Source of the DNA: Gavia stellata
Taxonomy: Eukaryota > Chordata > Aves > Gaviiformes > Gaviidae
NCBI RefSeq assembly: GCF_030936135.1
Contig: NW_026776913.1
Span: forward strand, 248,001 to 312,000
Length of the DNA: 64,000 nucleotides
Direction of reading: 5' to 3'
Shown here: in pieces, positions 22,681 to 34,669 of the stretch
Layout: every line of letters begins with the position of its first letter
How positions within the stretch are numbered: position 1 is the first letter of the stretch
Notes under the pieces: generated by a model
Told to the model about the DNA's origin: nothing
Database searches by the model: none
The model's input: the letters and a program-made list of their open reading frames with translations, nothing else
Translations under genes and position numbers: made by a program

Positions 22681-22946
22681 CAGGGACAGGCAGGGATCTC
22701 CTTTACCCCTGCTGAGGGAAGGGATGCAGCTGAGCCCGACAAGGCATCTCATCCTGGGTTTGGAGTGCTGGGGCTGGAAGGGCACTCAGCTCCCTCCCAT
22801 GCACACCACAGACCCACAGCAGGTGGGATTCCTCCTGCCCCCCTTCAGGTGGACACACAATAGGCACCTGCATGTGAGCTCCTGCTCTCAGCTCCCATGG
22901 TAATTAATGGAGCTGGAGGCCAGGAGTGAGCTGTTCAGATGCAGTT
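22681..22946. repeat. Distal OR-unit segment shared with the right window edge
   Basis: Continues the near-identity with 63,735-64,000 at a constant offset of 41,054 bp. No indel is seen from 22,321 to 22,946. The OR3 copy has diverged before this point. Confidence 0.85.
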
Positions 22947-23780
22947 GTCTGGTGACATCTGAGGTGCCAGAGGTGGTCAAAGATATGTGCCGCTAATAGA
23001 GACAGATTGAAGGTACGTGCAGGCTGATGTAGAGACAGGCCAACATCTGGGGCATCTTCTTGGAGGCTCTTGGGAATTTCCTTTGGCCAACTGAAAGGAC
23101 AGCTGCTGCCCAAATTAAGGGCAACTGAACCTGTCCCTACTCGTTATGTTCAGGTCAGCCTATAGAGATATTCAGATGATGGAATGGAGCCGTATGCCAT
23201 AGGGAGAGCTCCGTCTCTTTCTTCCTCTCCTCCAGGTGTTGGTTTTACTAGATCTTCACTGACTGTATTGGCAGCTGTCTCGTGTTCATCCCCACATTGT
23301 GGTACAGAATTCAAGGCAGGTGCTCAATGTAATGTTCAAATCCAGGCCCACAGAGCTACATGAGATGCCAGGGCTGGCAAGAAAATCACAGGACCACCAG
23401 GAAAGCAATTCCCATTCAGGGTGGGTGTGTGACAAGGCACCGCAGGCGGCATTGCAGACAATGCAATTTGGTGGCTGTGTGCCATTGACTGTTGCCATCA
23501 CTCAGAGGTGTCGGTCATCAGATGTCATCAGAGAGGCAACGTCTGTCCCTTCTCTGCCCAATAGCTGCAGGCATTGCGTGAACACAAAGCATCACACAGG
23601 GATCTTTATTCACTCCCTTGATGATACAGTCCGTGAATAGAACAATCCTTTTCTCACTGTACCTGCACACTTGTCTTCATGGACTGCGTCCTCCAACCAC
23701 AGCAATGGTCCATATCAAAACTCAATTGACACTCAAAAGGGAATTCAAGGGCACGAAGATGAGCTGTTGCTACTTCAGGA
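22947..23780. other. Upstream flank of OR1 unit; no gene
   Basis: No coding signal. From about 23,690 the sequence aligns with the OR3 flank (from about 55,880). Confidence 0.45.
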
Positions 23781-24260
23781 AGAGTTAAGGAAGAGACAGA
23801 GAGACTGTGGAACCACTTCTAATTTTAGTAAGAGTAGGTGTAGATAGATCTGAGATGCTCTGTGTCCCCTTTGCCTCAGTTTCCACCATTAAAGGTCTCC
23901 CAGGCCTTTGTGCTTTGAGGCAGGGCTCTGGAGGAGAACAACCAGCTGTGAATGGGGATGAAGCCAGGGGTTACCTGAGCAAACCGCACACCTACCAGTC
24001 CATTGGACTGTAGGGGCTGCATCCAAGTGTGCTGGGAGAGTTCTTCACCAGTAGATCCTGGTCCATGATGATCCCAGTAAGGAACGTACTCACACTCTGT
24101 GAGGTACCATTTAAAAGGCAGTTAGGTCAAGGATTATAAGGAGAGAATCGTATAGGTAATCTTTGATCCAGTTAGGTGGTGGGATGCCTAGGTGGTTTAT
24201 CATCGAATGGGACTCCCAGCCATGCGAAGCACGCCATGCAGACCCCATCCAGAGAAAAGA
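23780..24260 (+). mobile_element. Old CR1 ORF2 fragment in OR1 flank
   Basis: Plus-strand relic of the CR1 endonuclease-RT linker (DEARGYLSKPHTYQSIGL). The same relic is at 55,930-56,270 in the OR3 flank with matching surroundings, so the CR1 inserted before the OR unit was duplicated. Confidence 0.55.
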
Positions 24261-25430
24261 GTCTCCTGTTTTGGTCAATCAAACTCTTACTGTATTCCCT
24301 TAAGTGGGAATGACTCTATTCCTCTTCTCCACAGTCAGTCAGAAATGATGTTCTCAGGAGACCTTCCTGCTGCATTGTCAGACAGAGACAAGGCCATGCA
24401 GGTGCCGTGATGGCCGGTACCGAGTGGGAGCTGCCCACAGGCTGCACTGTGAGAAGGAGCTGCTGAGGTTGTCCTGTGCCCAAGGGATCTCTTCAGCACA
24501 GTACAGGTGTGGAGGTCACGCTGTACACGCAGCACAGCGCAGCACAGCACTAACTGTTCGATGCACAATGGTCTTCTGGTCAGGATCAGTGATCAGGTTT
24601 CCCTGGGAGAAGTCTGCGCTCCACCGCAGTGCCACGGCTGAGGTGCTGCAGCCCAAATGTGCATGGCCAGGAGGAGCTGGAGCACAGGCAGGAGGAGCTG
24701 AAGCCCCAGGACTTGTCACTCTACTGTGATGGTTTGGGATTAAATGAGAAGTGGTGGCACAGCTTGCTGAGCTGGGGTGCTGCAGTGGAGGGATACAGGC
24801 TCTGATGGAGAAGGTGACAGGGAGGATGAGAATCGTGGGGAAGCACCCTGTGTGAAGGAGCAGCTAGGATATATGGAGCTCCTCCATGAGATGGGCAAAA
24901 GGTTGGGCTAGCTTCTGTGAGTGAGGATGAGAAGACAATTCAATAAGGGTGACATGGTCTTGGCTCTCATAACCTACTTTGTCAGGGAGAGGAAACAGCA
25001 ATAGTCCTCTCTCAGCAAGCCGAGGAAGTGTCCAGGTTAAGGAGCAGGTTCCTGTGGGGGACTGTAAGCACCCTGGCATTCCCTGGCCAGGCAAAGCGAC
25101 AGGATGGCGGCAGCCTGGAGGATCCTGGGACAAGTTCCTAACAGAGCTGCCAGGTGGGCCAACAAGGGGGATGCTCACCTGGAGGTGGTACTGGCAAACA
25201 AGGAAATAGTGGGGTCCCAGGTGTCAAAGGAAGGCCAGCAGCAGAGCACAGGCTGGTGGACTCCAGAGGAGAAGACTTTGATGTATGGGGAGACTGATAC
25301 AGGTGGTGCCATGGGAAGCAGCTCTGAAGGGGGAAGGAGCTCAGGAAATGTGATAGGCCTTGCAGGACAGCCTCTCCCGAGCACAAGAAGGATCTCTCTG
25401 AATACCTATGGAAAAGAAACATTCATCTGT
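24261..25430. other. Intergenic; no gene seen
   Basis: Only short domain-free open frames on both strands. A few words resemble 55,730-55,800, consistent with further paralogous flank. Confidence 0.4.
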
Positions 25431-25840
25431 TGGCCAACATTGCTCTGATGGCCAACAGCATCCTGGCTTGTATCAGAAACAGTGTGGCCGGCAGGACTAG
25501 GGAAGTGATTGTCCCCATATAAAGAGGTGGGTGGGGGTCTCTTCTCCCAAGTGACAAGTGATAGGAGAAGAGGAAACAGCCACAAGTTGTGCCAGGGGAA
25601 GTTTGGACTGAATATTAGGAATAATTTCTTCACTGAAAAGGTTCTCAGGCAGGGGAACAGGCTGCCCCGGGAGGTGGTTGAGTCACCATCGCTGGAGGTT
25701 TTTAAAAGACCTGTGGATGAGGCGCTGAGGGACATGGTTTAGTGGTGGACTTAGCAGGGTTAAGTTTATGGTTGGACTTGATGATCTTAAAGGTCTTTTC
25801 CAACCTAAACCATTCTATGAATCGATGATTCTATGATCCT
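25430..25840 (+). mobile_element. CR1 LINE 3' end, internally deleted
   Basis: Plus-strand CR1: ORF2 end ([23 protein letters not shown]), then a direct jump to the 3' UTR ([30 protein letters not shown] in translation, shortened here to landmarks [14 protein letters not shown]), ending with ATTCTATGA repeats near 25,820-25,835. Inactive. Confidence 0.85.
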
Positions 25841-28800
25841 TGTACAGAGTCCGCACATGAGTGCCATGAATCGATGCCACCATTCCAGAGAAGGACACAA
25901 GGCATTTGACCAGGTCGTTGAACCCTGGAATCGGTATGCCATGCCTCCTGTGCTTCCCGCAAGCACCTAAACTTTTGTGCAGAGAAGTGTGAGTCCTCTT
26001 TAGGTGTCCTGCCTGTCTCCCGCCCCATGCTGTGCTTTAAGCTGTGAAGAGAATCAAAACTTTATGACTAGGTTAGCTTCATTTTACATGCTGAAATGCA
26101 GGGCAGATGAAGGGAGCTCTGAGATTCCAGGCTCTCTGCCGCCCAGTTAGGGCTTCAGAGAATGGAAATGCAGGAAATCTTCTTGTGCCAGTGTACACCA
26201 CATCATAAGTTTGCCTTCCTTTATACCTTTTAACTAACCTGGGATCTGCCCGTTGGCTGCCTTTGGTTAAAAAAGAAACTATATTTCTCTTCCACCTCCC
26301 CCTCCTCAAAAAAGCAGAGAAAAAAGATATGGAGCATGGATTACTTAAGGGCAATACAGTAATCTTTAAATTATAAGAGAGAGGAAAGGTAGTACAACGA
26401 ATCCCAAAACATCCTTGCGAGCTTCCTTATTTTCACTTGTCTCCAAAGCTCAGCTTGCTTAGGTCTTGGAAGGACTACCTCAAATCTCTGCAACCCAAAT
26501 CCCTCCAACCTCCTCTTAGCAAAGGTCTTTTATCTGCCTGTCACTTCAGCACACTGTCCAATCTCTCTTTTTCAGCTGGGTGACGTCAAGGTACTCCATT
26601 GCAACGCCTTCCCTACAAAAGTCTTCTCTCCATGCTGATCCCACTTGCATCATGCCAAGTTATGTACGGCTCCATCCTCCTCTTGCAGAGCTCCATTGGA
26701 TGGGCAGTTTTCCATTTCTTTCATGCCCAATCACCTTCACAACATTTTCTCTTGCATGCATACCACATATTGTCTGAAGAAGCACATTTACCCCCCACAG
26801 CTTCACTCCTTTCCCACTGCAGGCTGAGATATTTCTCCTCTTGGAGCAGACATTGTGCAAAACTGCTCCATATATGGAAACCCACTTCAATGCTGCATAT
26901 TCATTTGGGCTAAAAAAAAGATAATAAAAATATCCTGAGCTAGTTTCTCAAAGACACATTTTCAAAGCGGCAAAGCAGATTCAATACAGAAATGCTGAGA
27001 GCCAAGTTACAAAAAGAGAGGGAAAAATAGGTGAAGACTCACAAATTTGTCCAGACTCACAAATTCTCTGTCAGTCAAGAGCAAGTCCCACAGCCTGGGG
27101 GACGTTTTCATTACTTGACCCTCTGGGAAGTTTTGTTTCTTGGGCCTCTTGGCTCGAGCCTGTGGCATTGACATTTCCAGGAAGAGGAAGAGTTCCCGTT
27201 CAGGTATCAAACTTTTGCCCATCCTGCCTGGAGATCCAGGACAGTTGTGTCACACAACACCCAGTGTCATAGTGAAGACGGAGGCAGTGTGAGTTGTAGT
27301 GGTTTGGACTCCAACGGAAACACAAATCCTGAGCTGTGAGGATCGCATTGGCTGCAGTTAGACAGAAGTTCCCTGACACGGCTGTGCATTCCGACCTAGT
27401 TGGCAGAGTTTTTCACAGCCCTCACTGAGAAGGGCAGGGTGTCAAGGAGAGGAGAACTCATTTCCGTTTCCCAAATCCCAGGGCAGTGCCCAAACCATCC
27501 TTCCCTTGTCCCCTGGCACCCCATTTCTTGAGATGCTAATCTGCTGGGGCTTCTCTCAGTAAATCTTCAATAGTCCTTCAGGTGCTTGTGTGATTTCCCT
27601 AAGAGTATCAGTATCTAAAAAAGAAGAAGAAACAAAACAAAACCAAACCCCCAACATTAATCTGCCTAAATATAATTATCTGCAGCATAGCAGTTTGCAT
27701 CTCTGGTGGCCACTCTGGGCAACACCGGATAGATCACTATTTGCAGCGTCAGCCATTATTCCTCATCCTCAAGGACAAATCTAAAGCAGTTCAGAGAAAA
27801 GGTGCCCTTGAAAAGTCATCTTTTGTGTCCCCCAGGAGGCATAAGTGCTGCTCATTCCCCACTCCAGAGTGGGGTAGAGGCTGGATGCCCTTCTCAGGAC
27901 AGACTCCTTGCCAGGAAGCCACAGGCATGGGGGGAGCTCACCTGGTTCTTACTGGCACTTCACTCGCATCCCTTTTGTGTATATCCTCCTTCTCTGTGTC
28001 TAATCTCCCCACACACAGGAATGACGGAAGAACAAACATTTCATAAAAACTTGTCACAAAGTCCTTGTTAGAGGCAAGAAGTCCCCCCATGAAATCTGGA
28101 GGGAGCCCAGAAGATTGCCTTAAGCACCAAGAAGAGCCAAGAAGCTCAAGGCCTCTTCTGAAGTGCAGCAAATTCTTGCAACCAAGATCTGAGCCTGGAA
28201 GTGGGAAGGAATTTCTGTCTGTGGGTGGAGGAGGAGTAAGTGTGTTGTGGGAGTATGTCAGGGCTGAAGGCCCTTGCGCAAATCCGAGTTGATGGAGACA
28301 TTCCCACCTTGTGCGCTTGCCTCAGCCTAGGAAATGGGGAGAGCCTGCTGCTGGGGGTGTCTGTGCTCAGTCATGCCCCATGAGCTGACCTTGCTCTCTT
28401 TTGCAAGAAAGAAGAAAACAGGAGGACTCGGTTTGCAGTATCTAAGTCAGACAGTGGGACACAAATAAGTAATTACATTGTTGGATGGGAGTCAGAATAT
28501 GAGAAGGAAAGAAGGGGGAAGTAATGATTTCTGTGTTAAAAGATGGGGAAACTGAGACCCAACTTGTGCATCTTTCCTCTGCGCAAGGATCTACTTTTTT
28601 TTTTTTCAGAGGGGCTGAACCTATCAGACTAGCTTTCACAGTTGTCCTCTGCTAGGAAGCCCAGAGAACAAGAGGGATTGGATTCACCGAGTTGGATTTA
28701 GACATGTCCAGTGGAAGGGCTTGATCCAGCTGCCCACTTCTCCCTGCCAATAGGGAGATGCCCAGAGGAATCCCAGACATGCAGGAATGCCACGCCTCAG

Positions 28801-29125
28801 CCTGGCTGGGTGACAGAAGAGAAAACAGCATGCTTAGAGTCAGTTTCCTCCCACTCCTGGGCAGGTGTGGCATTTCAACAGCTCCCACTTCCAGGATCAC
28901 AACTGGCTTTACTTTAAAGAAGGAAGAAAGCCAGGCAAGTTTTTTACACTCTTCAAGACCAGACCTATATTTCTTTAAGACACAAATTCCCTTCTCCCGC
29001 TTCTCATTCCACAACCAGGCCCAAGATTCTGCACTTCTAAAGATATACCTGGTACACAAAAGAGGCACTTACGAGTGGTCCCCACTTGATCAAAAGAGAT
29101 CCACCACCTGTTTATTCCTGGTGGA
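25841..29125. other. Intergenic; no gene or clear repeat seen
   Basis: Ordinary to AT-rich DNA. Open frames of 60-150 codons overlap on both strands and show no signal peptide, membrane pattern or domain. Short homopolymers occur (11-base T run near 28,596). Confidence 0.45.
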
Positions 29126-29457
29126 TCACAACATGTATGAGCTCTCGATGCAGGCCACAGTTTTTCTGAGTGCATTTCCAAGAACCCCCTTGACCTCCCT
29201 GTTCCACAGGCTGTAGAGGAGTGGATTGACCAGGGGCGTGAGGATGGTGTAGAAAAAGGAGAGGACTTCATGGAGCTGCCTCAGGGAGGCTGTCCTGGGT
29301 GTCATATAGACAAGGACGAGGGTGCCATAGAAAACAGTCACCACGATGAGGTGAGATGAGCGGGTGGAGAAGGCCTTCTGCCTCCCCATGGTGGTTGGGA
29401 TCCTCAGGACTGCAGCTCTGATGCAGATGTAGGATACAAGTGTGAGTCCAAATGGGA
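29126..29457 (-). pseudogene. Olfactory receptor fragment, TM5-TM7 only
   Basis: Minus-strand translation covers the end of TM5 (GLTLVSYICI), the TM5-TM6 loop (RIPTTMGRQKAFSTRSSHL), TM6 (VVTVFYGTLVLVY) and TM7 (LTPLVNPLLYSLWNREVK), then a stop. It differs from the four OR14-like genes and resembles other class II ORs. Everything before TM5 is missing, and the break at about 29,458 is followed by a 43-bp word also present at 31,926. It cannot make a receptor. Confidence 0.85.
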
Positions 29458-31181
29458 AGGCTCCACACACATGGGTGTGTCCCAGTGGGTGGCTCCCCAA
29501 TTTGGCACAAGTCCCTGATGATTCCCTGTCTCAAACTTCCTATCTTTACCGTGAGTTGGAGATGGCCGAGGCAGTCACCTAGACAGCCCAGAGAGCTCCT
29601 GGAATGGAGGAGCCCTTTTACTCAGTCATTCACCCCACCTACACTGGGGTGCCTTGGTCCTGAAGGTGCTTCCATGGGGAGGGTGCCTCAGATTCACTGC
29701 TCGCTCTAAATCACATCCCATGTAGATGGCTGAGAGACAACTGTGAGAGAGCTGAGGGATTGAGATGGATCCCTAAGATACGAGCAAGATGGAGAAAGAG
29801 ACAGCGAGAGATTAAGAGAGTTGAGAACATAAGGGACATGTCTTGGCACCCTGGCCCCATACACTCTGCCCCAACCTCTGCCTGTCCACTGAGGTGTGTG
29901 AGTGCCCATTAGCTTATGCCCCACAGCTCTGACTGCACTGACCACCACGCTGCCTGTATCTGGGTTCAGCAGTGTCAAGGACACACAGAGGGTATCTAAG
30001 GAAAGAGGAGCTGGAATGAGAAGACAGGCAGGACAGGACTGTACCCCGACACATGGTCTCACTTCATAGCTGCCACTGTGCCAAGAGCCACTGGCACTAA
30101 ATGGCAACACTGTGACAGGGATTAGAGAAGAGGAGAGGTTTCCTTTTAATTTTGGAGAGACTTTACGGTACAGTTGTAACCCTCATGTCTTCAAAGGATG
30201 GCCCCGCTGAGCAAGAGTCCATCTCTTCTGCAAATGACCACACGTTGCCCGGTATGTGGCTCAGGGCACTTGGCATTACCTATGGGAAAACTAAGCTGCC
30301 AAGTCGATGCTAAGTACAGTTCTCCTGAAGACCACTGTAGGAGGAGATGATATCACCTTCTAGAGTGCTGATCCTTCCCCGCTATCAAAGGAGGCCAGAG
30401 AATGAACTCATCTTTTTAGACATTAAAGTTATAAAAGTCTATGTCTGAACAAGCTAATTCCACTGAATGTGTTGGATTAGCTGAAGTATTGGCTCTGGGA
30501 GCATTGTGTCAAGGACTGGACATTTATTTCACCAAACATGAGTGATCTGGAGACAGGTGCACTGTTACTCCAAACTACATTCCTGACCAATATTCTAGAT
30601 TCTGGACCAAATTAGAAGAGAGGTCATTCTCAACAGTTCAACTGGACTGAATTTCAGGCATGTTTTTGTTCTGACCAGGACGTTAACGGAGATGTATTTT
30701 CCACTTGGTCGAAAAATTAAGCTGTTATTGTTCTCTTCATTGTGTTCCACCTATGTCCTGTCATTTCCTAAAGACTAAGAGGTTCAGCAAAGATCTGTCA
30801 CCAAAATAAGCAGGAAACCAGATTTCGGAGCAAGGCGCAGTTGCATGAGAACCGGACGAGGGCGAAGCTTGTTGAGAATTGGGTGTGCCATGGAGGGATG
30901 AAGTCCTCTGCTTGTTGCTCTCTGTCTTGGTTTGCACGCTTAGAAAATGCCACTGTGGTATTCACCAGGGTTTGTAAAGTGCTTGTAGGTCATTTGAAAG
31001 GCATTGCTATGCAGGGTCATCTTATGATGACGTGTTGCAGAAGAGAGTCTGGTGTGATATTCGATTAAGGAGATCTTACACTGCTAAGAAAGAGAGGTCT
31101 CATTTCTGCAGATGCATCATAATCATGTGTTTGCCCTCCCCACCCCTCTCCCCTTTCAAAATCCACTTACAACACCTCTCC
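29458..31181. other. Intergenic between two OR relics
   Basis: No gene. 29,462-29,505 nearly matches 31,926-31,969 (same strand), a piece of the CR1-related repeat. Nothing else identified. Confidence 0.45.
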
Positions 31182-31690
31182 TCAGGTGGAAAAGCAGTTT
31201 CTGAAGATTATCCCACTTCTTTTGAAACCTGCCTTGAGAGCATCTTTCATCAGCTGGTTCCTGAGCCTGAAAACAAAGGGACTCATCAAAGGAGTTGGCA
31301 CTGTGTTGAGAAGGGCCACTGCCTTGTTTCAGGAAATGAGGTGACTTGAAGGCTGGACATAAATGAAGATGCAGTCCAGAAGGGAGCAGAAGTAGCACTG
31401 AGTTAAGCAGCCTGGGCAGGATATGGCTTTGCTGGCCATGCACAAGTTTTCTACGGCTTTGGGTATGATGGATATGGTGATGAAAACCTCCAAACAGGAG
31501 AGGTTACAGAGGGAAAAGTCTGTGGGACTGTGGAGGTCTCCTTCAGCAAGAATGAGGGAATGATCAGCAGGTTTGTCCCTAAGATCACCAGGTGTGAAGC
31601 CAGGAGAGCGATTGCCATGAGGGGCTCCTGATGGTGGAGGGAGGGGAAGCCCAAGAGAAGGAACTCTGTGACAGTTGTATGGTTCAACAT
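31182..31690 (-). pseudogene. Olfactory receptor pseudogene, TM3-TM6 deleted
   Basis: Starts at ATG 31,690 with an NHT sequon and a class II OR amino end (TVTEFLLLGFPSL), TM1 with the conserved Asn (LVILGTNLLI). It then shifts frame, continues through TM2 (LCNLSCLEVFITISIIPKAV) to the start of TM3, and jumps directly to TM7 in a third frame (TPLMSPFVFRLRNQLMKDALKAG), with a stop at 31,184-31,182. The DRY region through TM6 is absent. It is a non-OR14 class II type, clearly dead. Confidence 0.8.
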
Positions 31691-31779
31691 TTCTGCATCC
31701 GAGCTGCAGTGGTGGGGGGCGTGGGGAGAATAACCCCATGCATTAGGACAGGCTGGGATGTGAGCAGCTGAGGAGCAGG

Positions 31780-32480
31780 GCCTGGGCACTATGAGGGATG
31801 CCCTACAACCGGTAGCGTATGGTCCCTATGAACAAGGGCAGCTGCACGTGGGGCTGTGTTAGGAGGAGTGTGGGCCACCCAGACAACTTGAGTGATCATC
31901 CCCCTTGACTCAGCACTGGTGTGGCTCCACACACATGGGTGTGTCCCAGAGGGTGGCTCCCCAATTTGGAGAAGTCAGGAGGAACTAGAGAGTGTCGAGT
32001 GCAGGTCTGCCAAGATGGGGTACGGGACTGGGTGAATATGATCTGTGTGGGGCGGCTGAGGGACCTGGGTAGCACTGACCCAGTGGCAGAGAGGCTCAGA
32101 GCAGTATAGGATTAGCCTGAGACTGCTGGAAAGGTGGTTTCAGAGATGATGGTGCTTTTCTTCATAGTGGGAAATGGCATGAGAAAGAACTTATAGAACA
32201 AAGTGCAGCTGGAGAGGTCCAGACTGGACACGAGGAAAGAGAAATGTCACTCGAAGGGCAGTGCTGTGGTGTAAGAAGTCACCCAGAAGGAGACTGGATC
32301 AACCCAAGGCTTTGTGTTGCAAGGGGCAACAAGGAAGGATGGAGAGATATCAGTAAAGGAAGATGCTCAGGTGAGAGCCAGGTGGGGTAGCAGGGTGGAT
32401 GTCTACAGCCTGCAGAGAGAGGTGCAGGTGTGGGAGACCGTAGGACAGCCAATGGTGGAGATGAGAGAGGGATGGAGAAA
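31780..32480 (+). mobile_element. Old CR1-related repeat, copy 2
   Basis: Aligns with 15,330-16,080 in the same orientation: CR1 ORF2 end (about 31,850-31,920) and a diverged 3' region through the 'GTCTACAGCCTGCAG' word (32,401-32,415). It merges into the OR2 distal upstream block. Confidence 0.65.
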
Positions 32481-33005
32481 GTCGGAAAAGCCCCCAACAG
32501 AGATCAGCTCTTTCCCTCCTCGGCTGTGGCTGTTGTCTCTGCCACTGACACCTATGAGGAAGCACCTTGTCCTTACAGCACTCGGGGCTCATTGCCTCCC
32601 CTTCCCCACCTGGGAGCCTGGGAGGTATCGTACCGTAGTCCTGCCCTGGGCATTGCCCATCCCCACATCACACTGCCCCAGGAAGAGCCCTGAGCAATGT
32701 GTGAGGGACCGGATCTCCCTTCCCAGGGGCTGGGGGTCAGAGCTTGGCCCTTTGCCTGTAGGTAACACATCCAGGGTTACTCAGAATCTCTTCCTTCACA
32801 TTGCCTTTGCCTACCTGTCATCACTGCCTGGAGTTTTCTGCTCTAAGCAGCCCCTGGGGAGGCTTTGTCAGCAATGTCCCTCCGTGGGACCCATTAACAC
32901 TGCAAGAAACAGTGGAGATTGCATCAGACACTGACTTCTTGAGAGGTTTCTTCAACTCCCTCTCCGTGTCTGAGGTTTATGGACTGGGCACCAAACCCAC
33001 CCGAG
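32200..33005 (+). repeat. OR2 distal upstream block (second copy at 49.2-50.1 kb)
   Basis: About 800 bp shared, in reverse orientation, with 49,230-50,140. Shared words include GTCTACAGCCTGCAG, GGGCATTGC followed by CCCA-AT/CATCC, and GGGGAGGCTTTGTCAG (32,858-32,873). It ends in GGGGTAATTAAAA next to the promoter-side block. No coding signal. Confidence 0.75.
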
Positions 33006-33009
33006 GGGT

Positions 33010-33269
33010 AATTAAAACACCTTGAGCTGCTCCTCTGCTGCTGAGCTGTGCCGGGCTCCTGGGACAGAGGGAGCTCATGGCAAGCGGGCAGCACTGCGGA
33101 GAGACAGCTCTGCCCAGGAGCAGCTCCTCTGCAAAGTGCAGCAGGGCTGAGGGCACTGCCTGCAGGCACCGAGGGGAGAGGATCAAGGCAGAGAGAGGTT
33201 AAAGGCAGTCTGGGGTGGGAGGACATAGGCGAGCTCACTGGAGGAGAAATCTTCACAGCCCTTGACACG
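33010..33269 (+). promoter_or_regulatory. OR2 5' noncoding exon end and upstream block
   Basis: Reverse complement of the OR1/OR3/OR4 blocks, so in the same orientation relative to its gene. It ends ...CTTGACACG followed by donor GTAAGT at 33,270-33,275. The paired acceptor is the AG at 34,645-34,646, giving a 1,377-bp intron. Similarity to the other copies continues inside the intron to about 33,720. The distal part carrying the EBF-like core is replaced by the 32.2-33.0 kb block. Confidence 0.55.
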
Positions 33270-34669
33270 GTAAGTCTCTGGGTGCAGGGCAATGCAGCTA
33301 TAGTTCATGGAGGGCTCTCGTAAAGCTGGCATGGTACCCAGGAATCTCACTCCTGTATAGAGGAGAAGGAGGTGCCCCAGAGCAGGGCTTCCCTGCTGCA
33401 GCATCAGAGGGACAGGGCATGAGGGCTGCCTTCTGCCAGGGACGGCTGCAGGGTGTGAAGGTGGGTGTGCAGCCAGGGGTGCCCAGGGCTGTCCTTCCGA
33501 GCAGGGTCCCTGCACCCCCGGGGCTGGGTGCTGGGGCAGGGACTCTGCCGCCTGCCAGGGTCAGCACTCAGCCTTTCCTGGGGAGCTCCCCACGGCGCTG
33601 TGGGGAGAAGCTGGGGGTGGAAGGAGAGAGCAGTGCAATGGCACGGTGCTTCTGCTGTTGAGAGGGTGCTGTGTGGGTCAGTTCTGCTCACAGCTCCAGA
33701 TCACTCTGAGGATATTTGCAGAGGGTTTTTCTGAAGAGGGAGGTAAAGGCAGCATTCACCTGAAAGGGCAGGAGTCTGTGCTTTGACATTTCTCTGATTG
33801 GTTCTTGGGTGGGCAGTGGGTGATGGCAATTTATTTCTCTCTTCTGGAGAAGGCACAAACAGCCCAGTTCTTGTTAGCACTTCTCTGAGCAGTTCTTTTG
33901 CTCACTGCACACACAGAGTCAGTTGCCCCTCTCTGTGAGTGGTTGTATCCTGCCCTCTCCATCACACCTCCACCTCTGGGCTGGGCTAGAGAAGCATTTT
34001 CAGAGCTGTCCTTTGAAACAGGACTACTCTGGTCTCATCAGAGTCCATGTTTTAGGGTTTTTTTAAAAGAGTAATTTGTGTGTGAAGTCATCTTCAAGGC
34101 AGCACAAGCGAAAGGACAGGGTGGATGGGAAAAGAACTGATAGACACTGCAGCTCTCCTGACTCTGCATTAAATTACAAAGAGCTGAGACCTTTTGCCTG
34201 TCCCATCTCAAGACTCTTCACATTTTCAGTCATAAAAAAGAGGATTTCTACCCCTAAAAAAAACACCCGCCAGATGTGATGGTGTAAAAAAAAAACCACA
34301 GACAATATTGTCAAAAAGACATGCTAAGCCCCTCTTCCTCAGGGCACGTTCCTCTCAGTCATGAGTGCAGATATTCCACTTTTCCATGAAAGGTGGATTA
34401 TATCTGACATCCAATGTGATCATCGGAGCTGTCACAAACAAGCTCCCATGTACCCACTGCAGCAGAGCAAAGCTGACTCCTCAGCAGCAGAAGGGCAGAG
34501 CTCCTGCTCCTCACAGCACGCTCAGCCAGCACAAACTAGAGAAAGGAAATGCATTCCAACTGGGGGGGATTTCTGTGAAAAATGGAGAAGCTTTTCTCAG
34601 AGAAATCTGTCCTAACTTTTTTCCTGTCTTTTTCTTCTTTGGACAGAACCCCAGACCAAGAAACAGTAA

